Assembly: GCA_026936325.1 (NCBI GenBank)
Contig: JAPTHN010000003.1
Coordinates: 39,076,011-39,140,010, forward strand
Direction of reading: 5' to 3'
Length of the DNA: 64,000 bases
Origin: Platynereis dumerilii
Taxonomy: Eukaryota > Annelida > Polychaeta > Phyllodocida > Nereididae
Both the position numbers and the translations under genes were made by a program. The notes beneath the pieces are model-generated. The model made no database searches. It saw nothing but the letters and a program-made list of their open reading frames with translations, and had not been told where the DNA came from. Below are positions 1-12,489 of this stretch, in pieces; positions within the stretch are counted from its first letter, which is position 1, and each line of letters starts with the position of its first letter.

Positions 1-3000
1 AAAATTTTGAATCTAGATAAAACATTGTTTCAGGGAAACAGCATGGATATTTATGAAAAAAATTTTTGGTGATAAAGCTCAATTTCATCGTTCCTTCAGT
101 TTTGAACATCTTCAGCATATTTTGAAGTAGTACTGGTGGTTTTCATATAACTTTCTGAGGACAGCAATAAGAGGAAAATCGTATTAAATTTCGAAGAGTT
201 ATCGAATATGAGTTAAAGCAAGACACAGTTTCGAAATTGGTGTATAGACAAACACAGAGAATCCTTATTTTGAACATACAGTGGTCCCTGTGTTGTAAAA
301 CACCCTGTTGTAAGACCACCTTGCCTCATGTGACCGCCTTCCTCCCACACTAACTAGTATTTTCAGTGCATCTGCACCCTGACGAGAGAACGCACCCCAT
401 CGAGAGACCCCTTCATGACCGCAGAAGGGGCAGTCTTATAATTTTTTTTTCAATTTTCTTTTATTCCAGATGTAAACAGGATACATGTATTCAAACAATA
501 ATAATGCATGGACCACTGTAATAGTAGCCTACCTAAATCTGCCAAACGGAAATTTGTTGCTCATTAAAAATTTTTGCTCTTGCTTGGAAACAGCATGGAT
601 CGAAAATTGCCTTTAATATGCCTATTCTAAATTTCACATTGGAGTGCCTAATTTACACGTTCTGATTTCTCTAACTTCTGTATGCAAATGCACGGGAACT
701 CGATGAGCACAGTTACCATAATTTGTTTGACAAGTTATCATGCAACTTGGAAAGTGTACAGGGTGCCCATGTAAAATAAGTAGGCCTGAGACATACTTTT
801 TAAGGCCAAATTGCACTTCACCAAGAAAAAAAACAAAACAACGAAAAGAGATAGATCTACTGTATATTAGGTGTCCACTTTTTTTTCTTACAAATTCAGA
901 AGCAATAGTTCCTAAAATATTATGCATGAGGCCCTGGGAATCCAAATCTGCTCTTAATTTTGAGATACCACCATATACTCCTTCAATATTCATTAGTTTC
1001 AAATTATTTTTTGTTTTCAGCCATTTTGCCAACAGCCAGTTCTCTAGAACTTAGTCAATATGTGTATGTATTCTAATTGCCATAACTGGAAAGATCTCAA
1101 AAATAATTTCAAATTGTCTATGCACTTCATTTACTTGCTTGAGTCCATTTTCCTTCCTTACTTCGGACTTCATTGCATGATTATATATACGTGTATATAC
1201 ATATATATATAGATTTATGATTTGAATCTGTATATATGTATATGGATTTTTCCTACGACTTTTAACCCATTTCTATCTTCAAAATCCATGTGCGTAATTT
1301 GGTGTGGGATGGGAACACATGTCCCCCCCCCCACATATTTGACCCCGTGGGACATAATATGAAATGTCCCCGCCACTTTTTTTAGTAAAATAAAATGTCT
1401 TGTGGGATAGGCCCTTGGGTGAATTTGGTCTGGAGCAAGTCTGAGAGACATGTAATGCACCTTTCTGCTCAGGCAAGTCATCATGGCATACAAAAGTTGG
1501 AATTGAATTGTTTAATGTAAAAAACCCTGACTGACTGTTGTTTATTCACAGATCCAACGGCCGATGCCAACCGCGTCACTGTGTGTCCGCCCCACATTTT
1601 CCGTAAAAATTATGCCCCTGTCAATATGTATTCGTTTTTTGCAATATTGGTTATTAACAACAAGAATTTCTTTTGTAAATACCACATTTTTATTAGCTTG
1701 ACTTTCGTTTTAGTGCATCTTGCCTGCTGAGTAAAACCAACAAAGATTTCAATTGTTTTGTCTCTAGGAAACAATGTGTCCGAACTCCGAATTCTACCAC
1801 TTTTTCATAACTCCAAATGAGTTTTATAATTGTGCCTTGCAGAAGATAGTACGAGCAGAAATGTTGAAAAATCAAATAAGAAAGTGCAAACTTTGAATTG
1901 GCAAGTGAATTGGCTTGATAAATGGAAATATTGCATCAAATTTTTCAGCCATACAATAGAATATGAATATGGAAGCAAGTCATTTTAGTTTTTCAAACTT
2001 TGAGACAATGAATTCCTATTTGACTGTTTTGATGGCGCGATGTCATGGAAATAATTGGCAATCATGTTTTATCTGAGCCTGCCTCCTCGTTTTGTGACAG
2101 TTGGGGAAATGTGCTGTTATCTGACCAATAGCTCTACAATTCAGCTGGTACATGAAACTTCTTCTATTTTTGCAAGACATGCAGTCTGTGAGGTCTATTA
2201 TTTTCTGTTGTAAGAATTTGACTTTACAAAAAGTTCATTAAAAGATTTTGGGTTATCACACCCTTATTTTCATGTACAAATAGGGGTAGAGAAAGCGGGT
2301 AAATTTGATAGACGTAATTTAATGATATAGATATAAATGAGAAAACATTATTCTTCAATTTCAAATGACCATCATGTTTGTGATGGGACACTGTGAGCAA
2401 TGTGTTGAAATTCACCCAAAATATAAAGTATGAGGTTTATCCACAAGTATTGGTAAATCTTTAAAATTTCACCATTGACCTTCTTCTTTTGAAGGTGTGT
2501 CTCTTGGAACTTATACAACATGCAATGAACAATGCTGCATTGTCAGAGAACTGGGTCTGTTATTGTCATTTGTAGGCTTGTATCAGATCAATAACCTTTG
2601 GTGTTTTCTCTGAAGTACATTCAGCTGTTTGACGATTATGTCACCGGACAGTGGCATAACCCATTTGAACAGTGATATGTTCTTGTAGCAGCGGGAAATT
2701 AATTTTATCGAAACGATGACCATGGCTGTAGTTATTTATTTTAAGTATGCTAAATCCAAGAAATATTCATTCCTAAATCAAGCAACACCTGGTCATACCC
2801 CTAACAGAAATTATATTTATTTCAAGACTGGCTAAGACATTTTTTATATTAACTAAAACTGAGCAAGAATTTTTTTTATCCGAAAAAAAACACCCCCCTA
2901 TTAATTGGTTGCCCCCTGACACCAAGATCACACTGAGATTGTGTCATCATCAAAGCATTTTGTTGATCAGGCATGGTTTCCCTTGTAAAAATATGAATGC

Positions 3001-4190
3001 CAACTTTTCTTTGGTATCCTTAAGAAAGCCAAGAATATTGTCATAGGTACACTGTGCGCGTAATATTGCATGGTCCCTATTTTATACCAAGTCAAATGAA
3101 ATTGCTTTGAAATCATTGATTTTCCAACGTGTTAATTAATTTTATGATCAGCCCAAACATTATTATTTGTCATGTACTCTGGAGATTGATTTATTTGGGT
3201 GGATGTCAGTTAAGTAGTTTGCAAAATATTGAGAAAGACAACAAATACATGTACAGGATGAATGATGTGAGACGCCTTTCTGTAATCTCTTCGTATCTGA
3301 TATGATATACTTTTACTTTGGCTGTTATGACATTCCAATATATATATAAGAGTTTCGATATTACCGCCAAGTTTTCTGAGACCTACTTTTTAAATAACGC
3401 TTTTATGTTGTCCCTCATTTTAGTAGGAAAAGTAAATATCATTTGGCAATGTCTATTTCATATTCCGAATAGAATTTGCTGTAGCTGAACATCAGCAATG
3501 AATAATGCGATAGTTCCACTTGTCAAATCCAAGTTATTTCTTCAAAGCTTCAAGTTTTGATGCTGAAAGTGTATTTGGACAACTGTTAAAAAGGCATCCT
3601 ACTAAAGCTTGAGTATTAATTTTTATGTGGTTGCTCGAGACAGCCCATAAAATTGATGTTACCACAAGATGCACTCAGCCTAATAATCATCAATCATTCT
3701 GATAATTTCAAAATTTTACTATATATGAGCATATAATAAGCCGAAGACTTTGAACAAAATTAATAACGCTCAAACTGAAACCTTCCCAAGTTTAACTAAG
3801 GGAGGTGTTTCACTTGGTATTTCTCTTGGCTAGCTTCTATTTGTAGTGTGCAGGGTTTTATTCTTATTGTGGCAGCAGGTCGGGTCACCTTGAATGTGAT
3901 AAACAGTTGTTTCAATCTCTTCCTCATCTCTCTGAGATAGTGTGGCCTGGTCTGTTTAAGATCTTTGGTTTTGTGTCCAGTCATCAGAACATCTTATTGG
4001 AATAGCACAGATCAGCATCTCACAAAATCACACTAACTTTGTAAGATGGTTGTCTCAAACATGCCTGTTGGTAATCCATTGAGGATACCTTCCCGTGCAT
4101 TTACTTGCCTGGAAGTGAAACATAATTTTTTGAAGGTCATTGCCCATGCGTTAGGTAACTTAGACACTGCTTTATCCGATCTATATATCT
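1..4190. other. AT-rich non-coding stretch before module A
   Basis: Apart from the small TA-flanked element at 279-518 I see no gene here. Open frames are short, lack recognisable motifs and overlap on both strands (for example about 634-1054). The sequence is AT-rich with short poly-A/T and poly-C runs, and an AT dinucleotide tract near 1180-1210. It may be ordinary intergenic or intronic DNA. An intron of a gene lying outside the window cannot be excluded. Confidence 0.5.
279..518. mobile_element. Short TA-flanked MITE (Tc1/mariner or pogo-like)
   Basis: The left end reads TA then CAGTGGTCCCTG, and the right end reads CATGGACCACTG then TA. These are 12-bp terminal inverted repeats with one mismatch, flanked by the TA duplication typical of Tc1/mariner and pogo transposons. 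The element is 240 bp and has no coding capacity. The superfamily is inferred from the TA site and TIR form only. Confidence 0.6.
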
Positions 4191-5828
4191 ATTAATCTTT
4201 GTTTGGGAGTAACTAAACCTGTCACTTTCAATACCTTTCTCTTCCTGGTTATTGAATTCCAATATATTAATTTTCCAGATTGAGATTAGATATTGCTGAA
4301 AAGTTTTCCAGCCAGAAGGCAGAGAAGAACCAAATTTAACACTTCGAGAAAATTAATATCTGTTGGCTTTTCAAGGGGAAATTCCATCTCAGCTCTTCAG
4401 ACAGTTCAATATGTTTCTGAAAGTTTGTAATTAAGCTTCCTTATTTGATATACTTCACCCAGAAGGCATTGCAAATTAATAATTTGGAAACATTCTTTGA
4501 GGCACGAAAAATCTCATGCATATATATCATGACGGATTATTCGAGTACCAATATTACATGATTAGGAATGATAATTATAATTCTCCTGACAAAGTTTCTT
4601 GCAAAATTAACTTTTTCAACACAGCCATGATGGTTATGCGAATTATGTGAAGGTCTCCCAAAGGTTTTGCCTAATAAATGCAAAGAAATATATTTACAGA
4701 TAAGGATTTGATGTGGTACATTCTGCCTGCAAGATCTACACTCCTGGGCTAAAAAGAAGGACCTTAGTGGAATTCACTTAATTTCAAAAGGAAATACACA
4801 ACAACAAGACTTTATTACCTGTCAGTCAATTAATATCAATATTATCTTAGTATGGAATTGCCCTTCCAAGTCCTTTACCTGCTTTTCATCACAACGTGGT
4901 GTGCCATAGATGTCTGTATTTTCCATTCACATATATTTCTGAATACCTTTGTCGAATGAACTGAAAGTTTAATTAGACGCTGTGAGGATACTAAAGGATT
5001 TTTGATAGTTTGGTCTTCGTGATCTGTTCAGGCTTTGGAGACTATATGTATGTGATCTGTCTATAAACTACAACCCATTCGAGAGAAAAAATCTTAAGGC
5101 TAGCGATAAATTCCCAGTGCAAAGCTTAGAATAAGGATTGGATAGGCTCCAGCAGACAACTTTGCTATCATTACTACAATTTTTTTCAGTTTACTGTTAT
5201 GATTATTTGTAGAGAGAAAAAAAAAGAGAAATAATTTTCTATTCATGCTGTGCTGACCTTTTCTGCATGCCTTCACCTGAAATTAACCAAAAGTCTAGAT
5301 TTTCTTGTGGTACACGAATTCTGTTTGTTACTTGTAAAGAGTTTCAAGTATATCTTGGCACCTGATGTGCCGCACATCTTTGATTTTTTTGTCGCTTGAA
5401 ATATATGTATATGTACAATGTATGGATAGAGCTATGTGTTTTATAAGGATCTGAATTTCAAGTAAACACGTGCAACATCTAAAGTAAAAATCAATAGCAT
5501 ATGTGCATGACATTTGTTCCACATGTAAAATGCTCTTTGTATACACAAGAACATTTTGAACAAGTTTAGACCTGGCGATATTGTTACAGAAGATAATATT
5601 AGAGGTGTAAGTCATAAAAAATGTATCTGCATACCTTTGGTAGAAATACTGCTTCTGGAGCAAAGCCGCAATTCAGACCTATAGATTAGGAGTTTTAAAA
5701 AAAGCAGTGCAAATTTAAAGGATATTTTAATTGACCAATTACATTTTCACACACCTAAACCTTCTCCCTGTGGGCATTTTGACACAACTTACATCAGGGG
5801 AAGTTGGCAGACATCCCAGACATCATCC

Positions 5829-6156
5829 CAGGGGCGGACTGGCCTATGTGGCAGAGTGGCAGCTGCCACGGGCCCATCCTCTCAGGGGGGCCCATGCAAG
5901 ATGTCAAAAAATAAAATAATTAAAGAAAAAGCCAAAATGTGCATTTTTGCTGTCGATTGTACATGTGATGTGACCAAATTAACTGAATAAGACAGGGCCA
6001 TCTCACATGGGGCCCCCTAATAACAATTATTACATCCCAAGAAAAGTTCTATGGTATTTTGCTTTTCTCATTTGAAATAATGCTGCCAATGACAACTAAT
6101 TAGGGGCCCATTGACTTATCTTGCCACGGGCCCGAAATGGCATAAGTCCACCGCTG
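5829..6156. mobile_element. hAT-like MITE, degraded
   Basis: The left end starts CAGGGGCGGACTGGCC and the right end reads GGCATAAGTCCACCGCTG, so the termini are imperfect inverted repeats of the CAGNGGCG type seen in many hAT elements. No matching 8-bp target duplication remains. The interior is non-coding. Copy B lacks the sequence at the corresponding place, although the flanks are too diverged there for an exact empty site. Confidence 0.5.
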
Positions 6157-7353
6157 AACATTAGGTGATATGAGTCAGTTCATAATGAGCTGATAAGACG
6201 ACTCTTGTGATGCTTCCTCTCTTTGAAAAAGTTGCCAGGGAAATTTTTGTAGAGGGAAGATTTTCCAAGTAAAATTTGTGCCTGCTGATTGCATAAAGTA
6301 AAACTCACTTCTAAATAGGGTCAAGCACCAATGTTAATGACACTTTAAGATAATAAACAATTCATTCCATCGTTCTTAAAAAATACATTCAAATATTCAA
6401 ACAGCTTTTTATAAACATTTGATAACATTCTACAGCAGCAACATCATACAATGTATTTATATCTGCAAGTATCTTTCTTCGATGCATTACATAGCTTTAC
6501 AAGCACAAAGCTAATGTTAAAAATGCAACCACTTGAAAAGTTGGTTACACATTTGCAATATTCTAGTTTGCAACATTCGCTTGAGTTGTAAGTACAGAGT
6601 TGTTATCTTATTATTTAAATGTGCTTCTCAAATTTTCGCGTTCTCCAAGTGCAAAGAACACAAAATTGGAAAGAGTAGTTACAGCTGGCCCTTCAAAGCC
6701 GCCTGGCATTTTAACGGCCAGCATAGGCTTTAAAGGTGCATGGTTCATGGTATTTCGCATGGGGCGTATGGGTTGGTCTCTTGTCAAATAGCCAATATTC
6801 CGGGATTTGTACTTCAGTACTTTTCCTCTTCACAAACTCCACCTTTTTTAACATATACAATTAACTTGCAGATGATAAATAATTTTCACTTTCAATTGAA
6901 TGTCTCCCAGATGCTTACCAAGAAAATAGAATGACAATGAACTTCTACTTGTCGTTTCTTACTTGTGTTTACATTGTAAACATTAATTTTTTTAGTCCGC
7001 TCTGCCAGACTCTAGTTTCCCTTGCTGTGTTTATTTTTTCACTACATTGGTTTTTAATAACTTGATTAGAATTTTCTTAGGTAAATAATGTGGTCAACAA
7101 ATGACTCAACATAATCATCATTTTCCATCTCACCCTCGGTCATTTGTACATATAAAGCACATATAATATACATTCATCTACACTTTATGTATGGAGAGAA
7201 TCATTCAATGGAAAAATATAAAAACAAGGCCATATTACCAACCGTCAAATGAATACATGATTCAGGGTGTGTGTCATGTATTTATGCACTTTGATAGGTT
7301 GAAAAGTGCAGGAGGAGGACACAGCAATTAGAGGAAGGATAATTAAAACTGTT

Positions 7354-7447
7354 GATAGATGGATAGATAGATATGGTTACATAGTAAGTGCAGCCTTTTA
7401 AGCCCAGTTCTGGGCACTTGCGAGGTTTGATGAAAGAGATGGGAGAG
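7354..7447 (-). repeat. 3' part of tRNA-derived SINE (old copy)
   Basis: On the minus strand this matches the 3' half of the SINE at 36780-37116, including the CCCAGAACTGGGCTT box and the TATC-type tail. Equivalent old copies lie at the same place in module copies B (about 20741-20833) and C2 (about 34288-34383), so the SINE inserted before the module was duplicated. Confidence 0.65.
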
Positions 7448-7478
7448 AGATAAAATGCATCTAGCTGGGTTTTTGCTC

Positions 7479-8017
7479 ATTATTATTATTATTTATTGTT
7501 CTTGTATAGCGCTACATATATTTTAATAAGACAATCTAGTGCGCTCCACAAATGAAAAATCATGTAAGTATAAATCAGATAAAATTTAAAAGGCAATTAA
7601 AATAAGAATATATAATAAAATCAACAGTTAAAAGCTTCTTTGAATAAAATTGTCTTCACAGTCTTTTTGAAAGTTAAATAATTGTCTATGGCACGAATTT
7701 CAGGTGACAGTCCATTCCAAAGTTTTGGGCCATATACACTAAACGTTCTGTCTGCAAATATTTTCTTCTTAGTGAGTGGCACATGCAATAATATCACCGA
7801 CTCCGAATGAGATCTTGTACTTTGACTGGGAGTTATCGCAGAGAGCAGACTTGACAAATAGGAAGGAGCAGAACCATGTAAAGATTTGTGGACCAAGCAG
7901 AGTATTTTAAAGTCTATTCGATATCTGATTGGCAGTCAATGTAAGGACTTTAAAGCGTTAGTAGAACTATCATATTTTCCTTTACGTAAGACAACTTTTG
8001 CTGCCCAGTTTTGACAT
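7479..8017 (-). mobile_element. LINE 3' fragment (CR1/L2-like reverse transcriptase end)
   Basis: The minus strand encodes 91 residues (7896-7621) matching the usual C-terminal end of CR1/L2-type non-LTR reverse transcriptases: a segment like LHGSAPSYLSSLL, then FADRTFSVYGPKLWNGLS, then a FKKTVKTILF-like tail. It is followed by a 3' region ending in ATAATAAT-type repeats at 7479-7492. Module copy B is uninterrupted at 20861-20870 (GCTC joined to TTAAAGTTCC), giving the insertion limits. The fragment is 5'-truncated as LINEs commonly are, and only the RT end remains. Confidence 0.8.
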
Positions 8018-8299
8018 GAAGTTCCGTTAAATATTTTGGAGCAGGCAGGAACCTTGACAACCTTGCCACCCAAATGTTGTCCAAAATAGGTCCAGGTGAG
8101 CTATCCAATGTTTTGCTTTCTCTCCAGAAGGAAAAAGTCAGTAACGATATTATTTAATTATAAGCAGAATGTCTAACTCTGAATTTTCAATAGATTGATT
8201 TAGAATTAATCATATGTTAAATACATGCAATACCTTGGAAATCATGAACAAATAAGTAATACTGTTTATTGTGTAAGAGCTAATTGAGTGGCAGAGGGT

Positions 8300-8480
8300 G
8301 AGTTTAGATTATATAATTATTCGCTCAAGCTCTGCTTGGGTCACCTTAATCTGTCCAACGTATGCCTTACGGCAGTTTAAATAATGCTTGACCTCATTTC
8401 CCTGCCCTGCTAATTTTCTAAACAGCCTTCAAAAGTGCATGGATAAAGTACGTAAAGCCCTAATCATCCGTCCAGATTCA
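8300..8480 (+). repeat. SINE-like repeat, second family (old copy)
   Basis: The segment with GGTCACCTTAATCTGTCCAA and later CCTTCAAAAGTGCATG recurs at 21170-21340, 29060-29250, 35130-35270 and 41570-41780. Only the last copy keeps a recognisable tRNA-like head. Most copies belong to the duplicated module, so the repeat is older than the duplication. Confidence 0.5.
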
Positions 8481-11159
8481 CCAGGTTGCAGATAATTTAG
8501 AGTATTACTGGATTTAAGTTTGGTACATGTAGGTTCATGCAGGCTGGTGTGACACAGATCTGCAAATGCAATCATTTAAAAAATGCATAAAGGACCTTGT
8601 ATGTAACATTGATGTTTTCACTTGAGACATGGCATTGATGTTTTCATGCACTTGAGACATATTATTCAGATATTCATCAGGCTCTTATGAAGCATGCTCT
8701 TTTATCTATATGTGGTGACACAGGCCAAACTTAGTGCACAAGGCTAATGTAATGTAAATTCTCTTTCAACTGTCCCAAGATATGGAGGATGCTGGATAAC
8801 AAATTGATACTATGATTAGGTCGCAGTGAGGAGCAAACACTTAAGAGTCTGTTCAGTGTCCTGTAAGACTTCAATAATAATGCCTGGATACACCAAAGGA
8901 ATTGAACTCCACTGAGTTCCAGGGCTGGATTAAAACCTACACCCTCTGAAGTCTTTTTTGATCCTATTGGCAAATCAAAGCTTTCCAATTTATTGTATTA
9001 CATTATTTACAATTCAGTCTTTGTTAAGACAGCATTTTTGCAATTTTGTTCTTGAAGATCCACTGAATTGCTATGTTAGTTTTGATCCATATTCAGGCAG
9101 CCACCAAGCTGCTGCTGTTGAACTTGACACCCTTGTAAGCTTGTGCAATCCAATTACATGGCTGTTGCTCTGAAGAAAGTCCACTGGATTAAGAAAAACT
9201 TGATACACTTAAGTTCCTGTTTAGTTTAAGCTCATTTTCTTAAGTCTGGTGTGGGTGTATTATGCAGGGCCTCAAGAGTATCCGATATTGTAATTGAAAT
9301 CTGGGGAGCAGCATATTATATTGAAAGCAATGTATCCTCTAGACACATCCTTTGTCTCATTGCTGTGTCCTCCTCCTGTCTGAGTTAGCATGTCAGAGCA
9401 TAGTAAAGTTCCAATAATCTTCTTTCCATTGCTCTAGGCATATCAGTATCCTCCAGATTTACCTCAAGTTACAACTAGTATGAAAGAAGTCATTATCATT
9501 ATACACAATGTTGTGCCACTTCCAATTTATGCATTTGTAATGCTAGCCATATTAGCTCAACTCGAGTATTTTTTGCCTCTGTTTTTTCAAATGGTTTAAG
9601 GGTTCCAAGGGCCAAGAAAAAAAAACAGTGAGTTCTAATCCAGCATATCACTGCAATAAATTCTTTATTTTTTGTTTTCCTTTTATTTTCCCATTAAACT
9701 TATTTGATTGTTTATCACATGGCACAAGCAATATATACTTATCACAGTGAGGTCTAAGTCCCTCCCGATCCCAGGATAAATTACATATTGTCTATCCCAG
9801 GGTGATCAACTTTTCCCTGGTTTCACAATTTGCTTTTATGCATTTGATCTGTTTGGGCAATAACACCTGGCAGTTGGAATTCTTGATGCATTTCCAATTG
9901 TTTTCCAAAAGAGATTGATCAGTGAACAGAGCCTTTCGCTTGAGCAGCAATGTTGTGCAGTGAATGACATCCCAGCCTATAATGTCACTCCTGCAATGCC
10001 ACTTGAATATGGAACAGCTACTTACAAGATGTTATACAAACAAATTTTCTGAGGGAAAAGGAGATCTATCTATCAGAAAGAGCGTGTTAGTTACAATTTT
10101 GGCTGGAATTGCATTTATATAAACTACAACCTCTTTTACAAAAGGGACTCATTTCTTACAATACAGGTACCACTGTAGTAGTCACAGCTAGCCTGTGAGA
10201 CCAACCTGGCTCATTCTTCGTAATTTCTGCACATTCTTTGTATAACCAGTGCCTTAAATTTGAGATGAAAATTGACACTGTCATCATGACGCATCACATG
10301 GTTTTATAAGCTGGGAGACCCTATATCAATTTTTTAGCTCAAGCTGAAGCGCATGAAGCCTAACAAGTGCACTTGGTTTACAATTTCTCATTGAATCTCA
10401 CAGGGGGTGTGACTACTAATTAATGACTCAAATTTCCTCAATAAGATGGAGAAAGAGCTCTAATTTTGGAATAGCTGGATTTGCTGTTCACACAGCAGAA
10501 CTTCATTGTTATCAAAATGTATACATCACTAATCAGTGACTCATTAACCTGTGTTATGCCATTGCACATTGTAATCACTTTCTTGTGAAATTGACCTAAA
10601 AAAGTGAAACTACTAAACAGAACATAAAGTACAACAGTGGTAGGCAAACACATTTAAAATTCAAATCTTGTAAAGTATCCTTCATGAAGTGTTACATGCA
10701 CTGGAAATATAATATTTCATCAGAAATCTTGGAAACTTGAAGTACTTTCACAAACACTTTGTATCTCAAAAATAGTGTGTGTAATGTATGGGCAGAACAT
10801 GACAAGGCATCAATATGATACAGTCTTTGTGTTTCAAAAGAAACTCAATTAGGTGATCCCCTGTGATTATGCACTAAAAGCACCAGAAGCTGTGCAGGTA
10901 TATACTTGCGACATGAAGGTTTTCCCTCTAATTACAGACTTGCTTTTGAAACACAAAAGGATGCTGTCATCTAGTGAGGTTGAGACAGTATTGTATCCTG
11001 ACTATGGAACACTTTAAATACCAGGTTCAGGGTAATTTAGAAGTAATACAGCTTTGTGAAAAGTTTTCATATTGCTATGAAGCATGCGCTTGTGATCAGA
11101 CCAAAAGTAATTCCAAACTGACTGTGTGTTAATTTACAATAACAAACATTCAATAGCTT

Positions 11160-12480
11160 TATCTCAGTAAAACCTGAACTGTAGCATCCCATCAATTGTA
11201 TTTAAAAGGGGATGCACATATTTACTGTTTCAACCGACAACATCCCCTGGAAACTACAAGTAACTGTGACTTTGCAAACTTGTATATATATCAATATATA
11301 TTATCTTTTTACAGAGGCAGTCACATGTACTCAGACTGTTAGTACACATCTCATATTAGTGTGCCATGTTCCATGTGAATATATGCACAGATGCACTATT
11401 GGCACTCTCAGCTTGAGTGTTGATTCCAACTGCTACCAACAAGTCAGGCTTACGGGCTGTCTAAGTGTGAATAACAATTGATTAATCTGCATTCATTGGT
11501 ATGGTTGTTTGGATTTAGTTAGGGCAGGTGAAACTGATATGTTTGAGCCGCTTGCTTGATCCATCATGGACATTCATGGTGTCGTGTTGTGAAATTTCTC
11601 CTCTTGAGGGCAGCACCTTGTAGCTTTCCAGCTTTTTAGGTGAGATCTGGGCCAAAGAAACTGTTCAGAATTGATGACTGGAATGGGGAAAATAGGAAGA
11701 CTTTTTGGAAGTGAACGTGGTCGTGTTACATGGGCATACCAGAGGACGGGAAATGGGGGGGGGGCGGGTGGTAGTTGCTCCCCAAAAATTTGGGAAAAGG
11801 CCAGACAAGGAGGCTAAGAATTTGATCATCAAATAAACATTATTGGAAATCAGTGATAAGGACGCCCCCAAGCAAAACTCCAGCCCCCCCACCTCCTAAG
11901 TATATTATTTTTGCCAAGACAGAGCAGCACATGATAACCTCTCAGACCAACAAATGAATGTGAGAGTGAATGAATTCGTTTTGTAGTAAAAGTGCTAAAA
12001 CTGATAGCAGTTATACACAAAATCCATGCATTATAATTATATAGCTGGATATTGTAACTTTTGGATTTATTCAAAAATTAAAACTGAATAATCAATGTTG
12101 AGCAACAATCTAAAGCTTACTGTGAATTTGTAATGGTGTGATCAGTGTGGGTTCCAAGTGACACAGCTGAAACTGCGAATATACCAACTGTGAAATAATT
12201 ATGCTGATACTGACATCACAAGAGCACTGTGGCAGTTGAAAAGAACATGGCACACTAATATGAGATCTGTAATAATGACAATTATTATAACTGTTTCTAT
12301 TAACAAGCTAGCTTCTTGTAAATTTTATCTCATTTTGTATTCAATCTATACACAATGTGATGAGAAGTACATGGATAAAAGCCTGTATAGTTTCGGGATT
12401 TACAAGCTCACTGGATGTCCATTTGATAGTAACATTGTATGAGTAATCATATTGGATACACTTTGATATCCACTCTATCC
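11160..12480. other. Non-coding spacer between module copies A and B
   Basis: No gene is seen. It has poly-G and poly-C tracts near 11755-11768 and 11884-11892 that resemble the G/C-rich ends of hAT-like MITEs elsewhere in the window, but I could not find a clean pair of inverted ends. Frames of 68-89 codons show no known motif. Confidence 0.45.
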
Positions 12481-12489
12481 ATTCATCTG

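Larger units (their letters stand above)
4200..11160 (+). repeat. Segmental duplication module, copy A
   Basis: This is the most complete copy of a long non-coding module that recurs in the same order and orientation at 12.49-14.43 plus 18.58-25.4 kb (B), 27.18-30.7 kb (C1), 30.9-36.5 kb (C2) and 42.75-45.5 kb (D). Shared landmarks include the start near 4206 (AACTAAACCTGTCACTTTCA), the block at 6668-6755, the block at 9907-10035 and the block at 10840-10975. Copies A and B are closest. Small open frames are not conserved between copies as protein, so I see no gene in it. It carries a hAT-like MITE (5829-6156) and a LINE fragment (7479-8017) as later insertions. Confidence 0.8.

Noticed and set aside
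634-1054. Overlapping frames of 132 and 104 codons on opposite strands
   Set aside because: No recognisable domain, no splice or promoter context and no second copy in the window. Could be an old repeat, but not supportable.
6600-6791. Small frame KLERVVTAGPSKPPGIL, also found at 14205-14519
   Set aside because: Both lie in duplicated module DNA. Differences between copies A and B change amino acids freely, and the C2 copy does not keep the reading, so there is no protein constraint.
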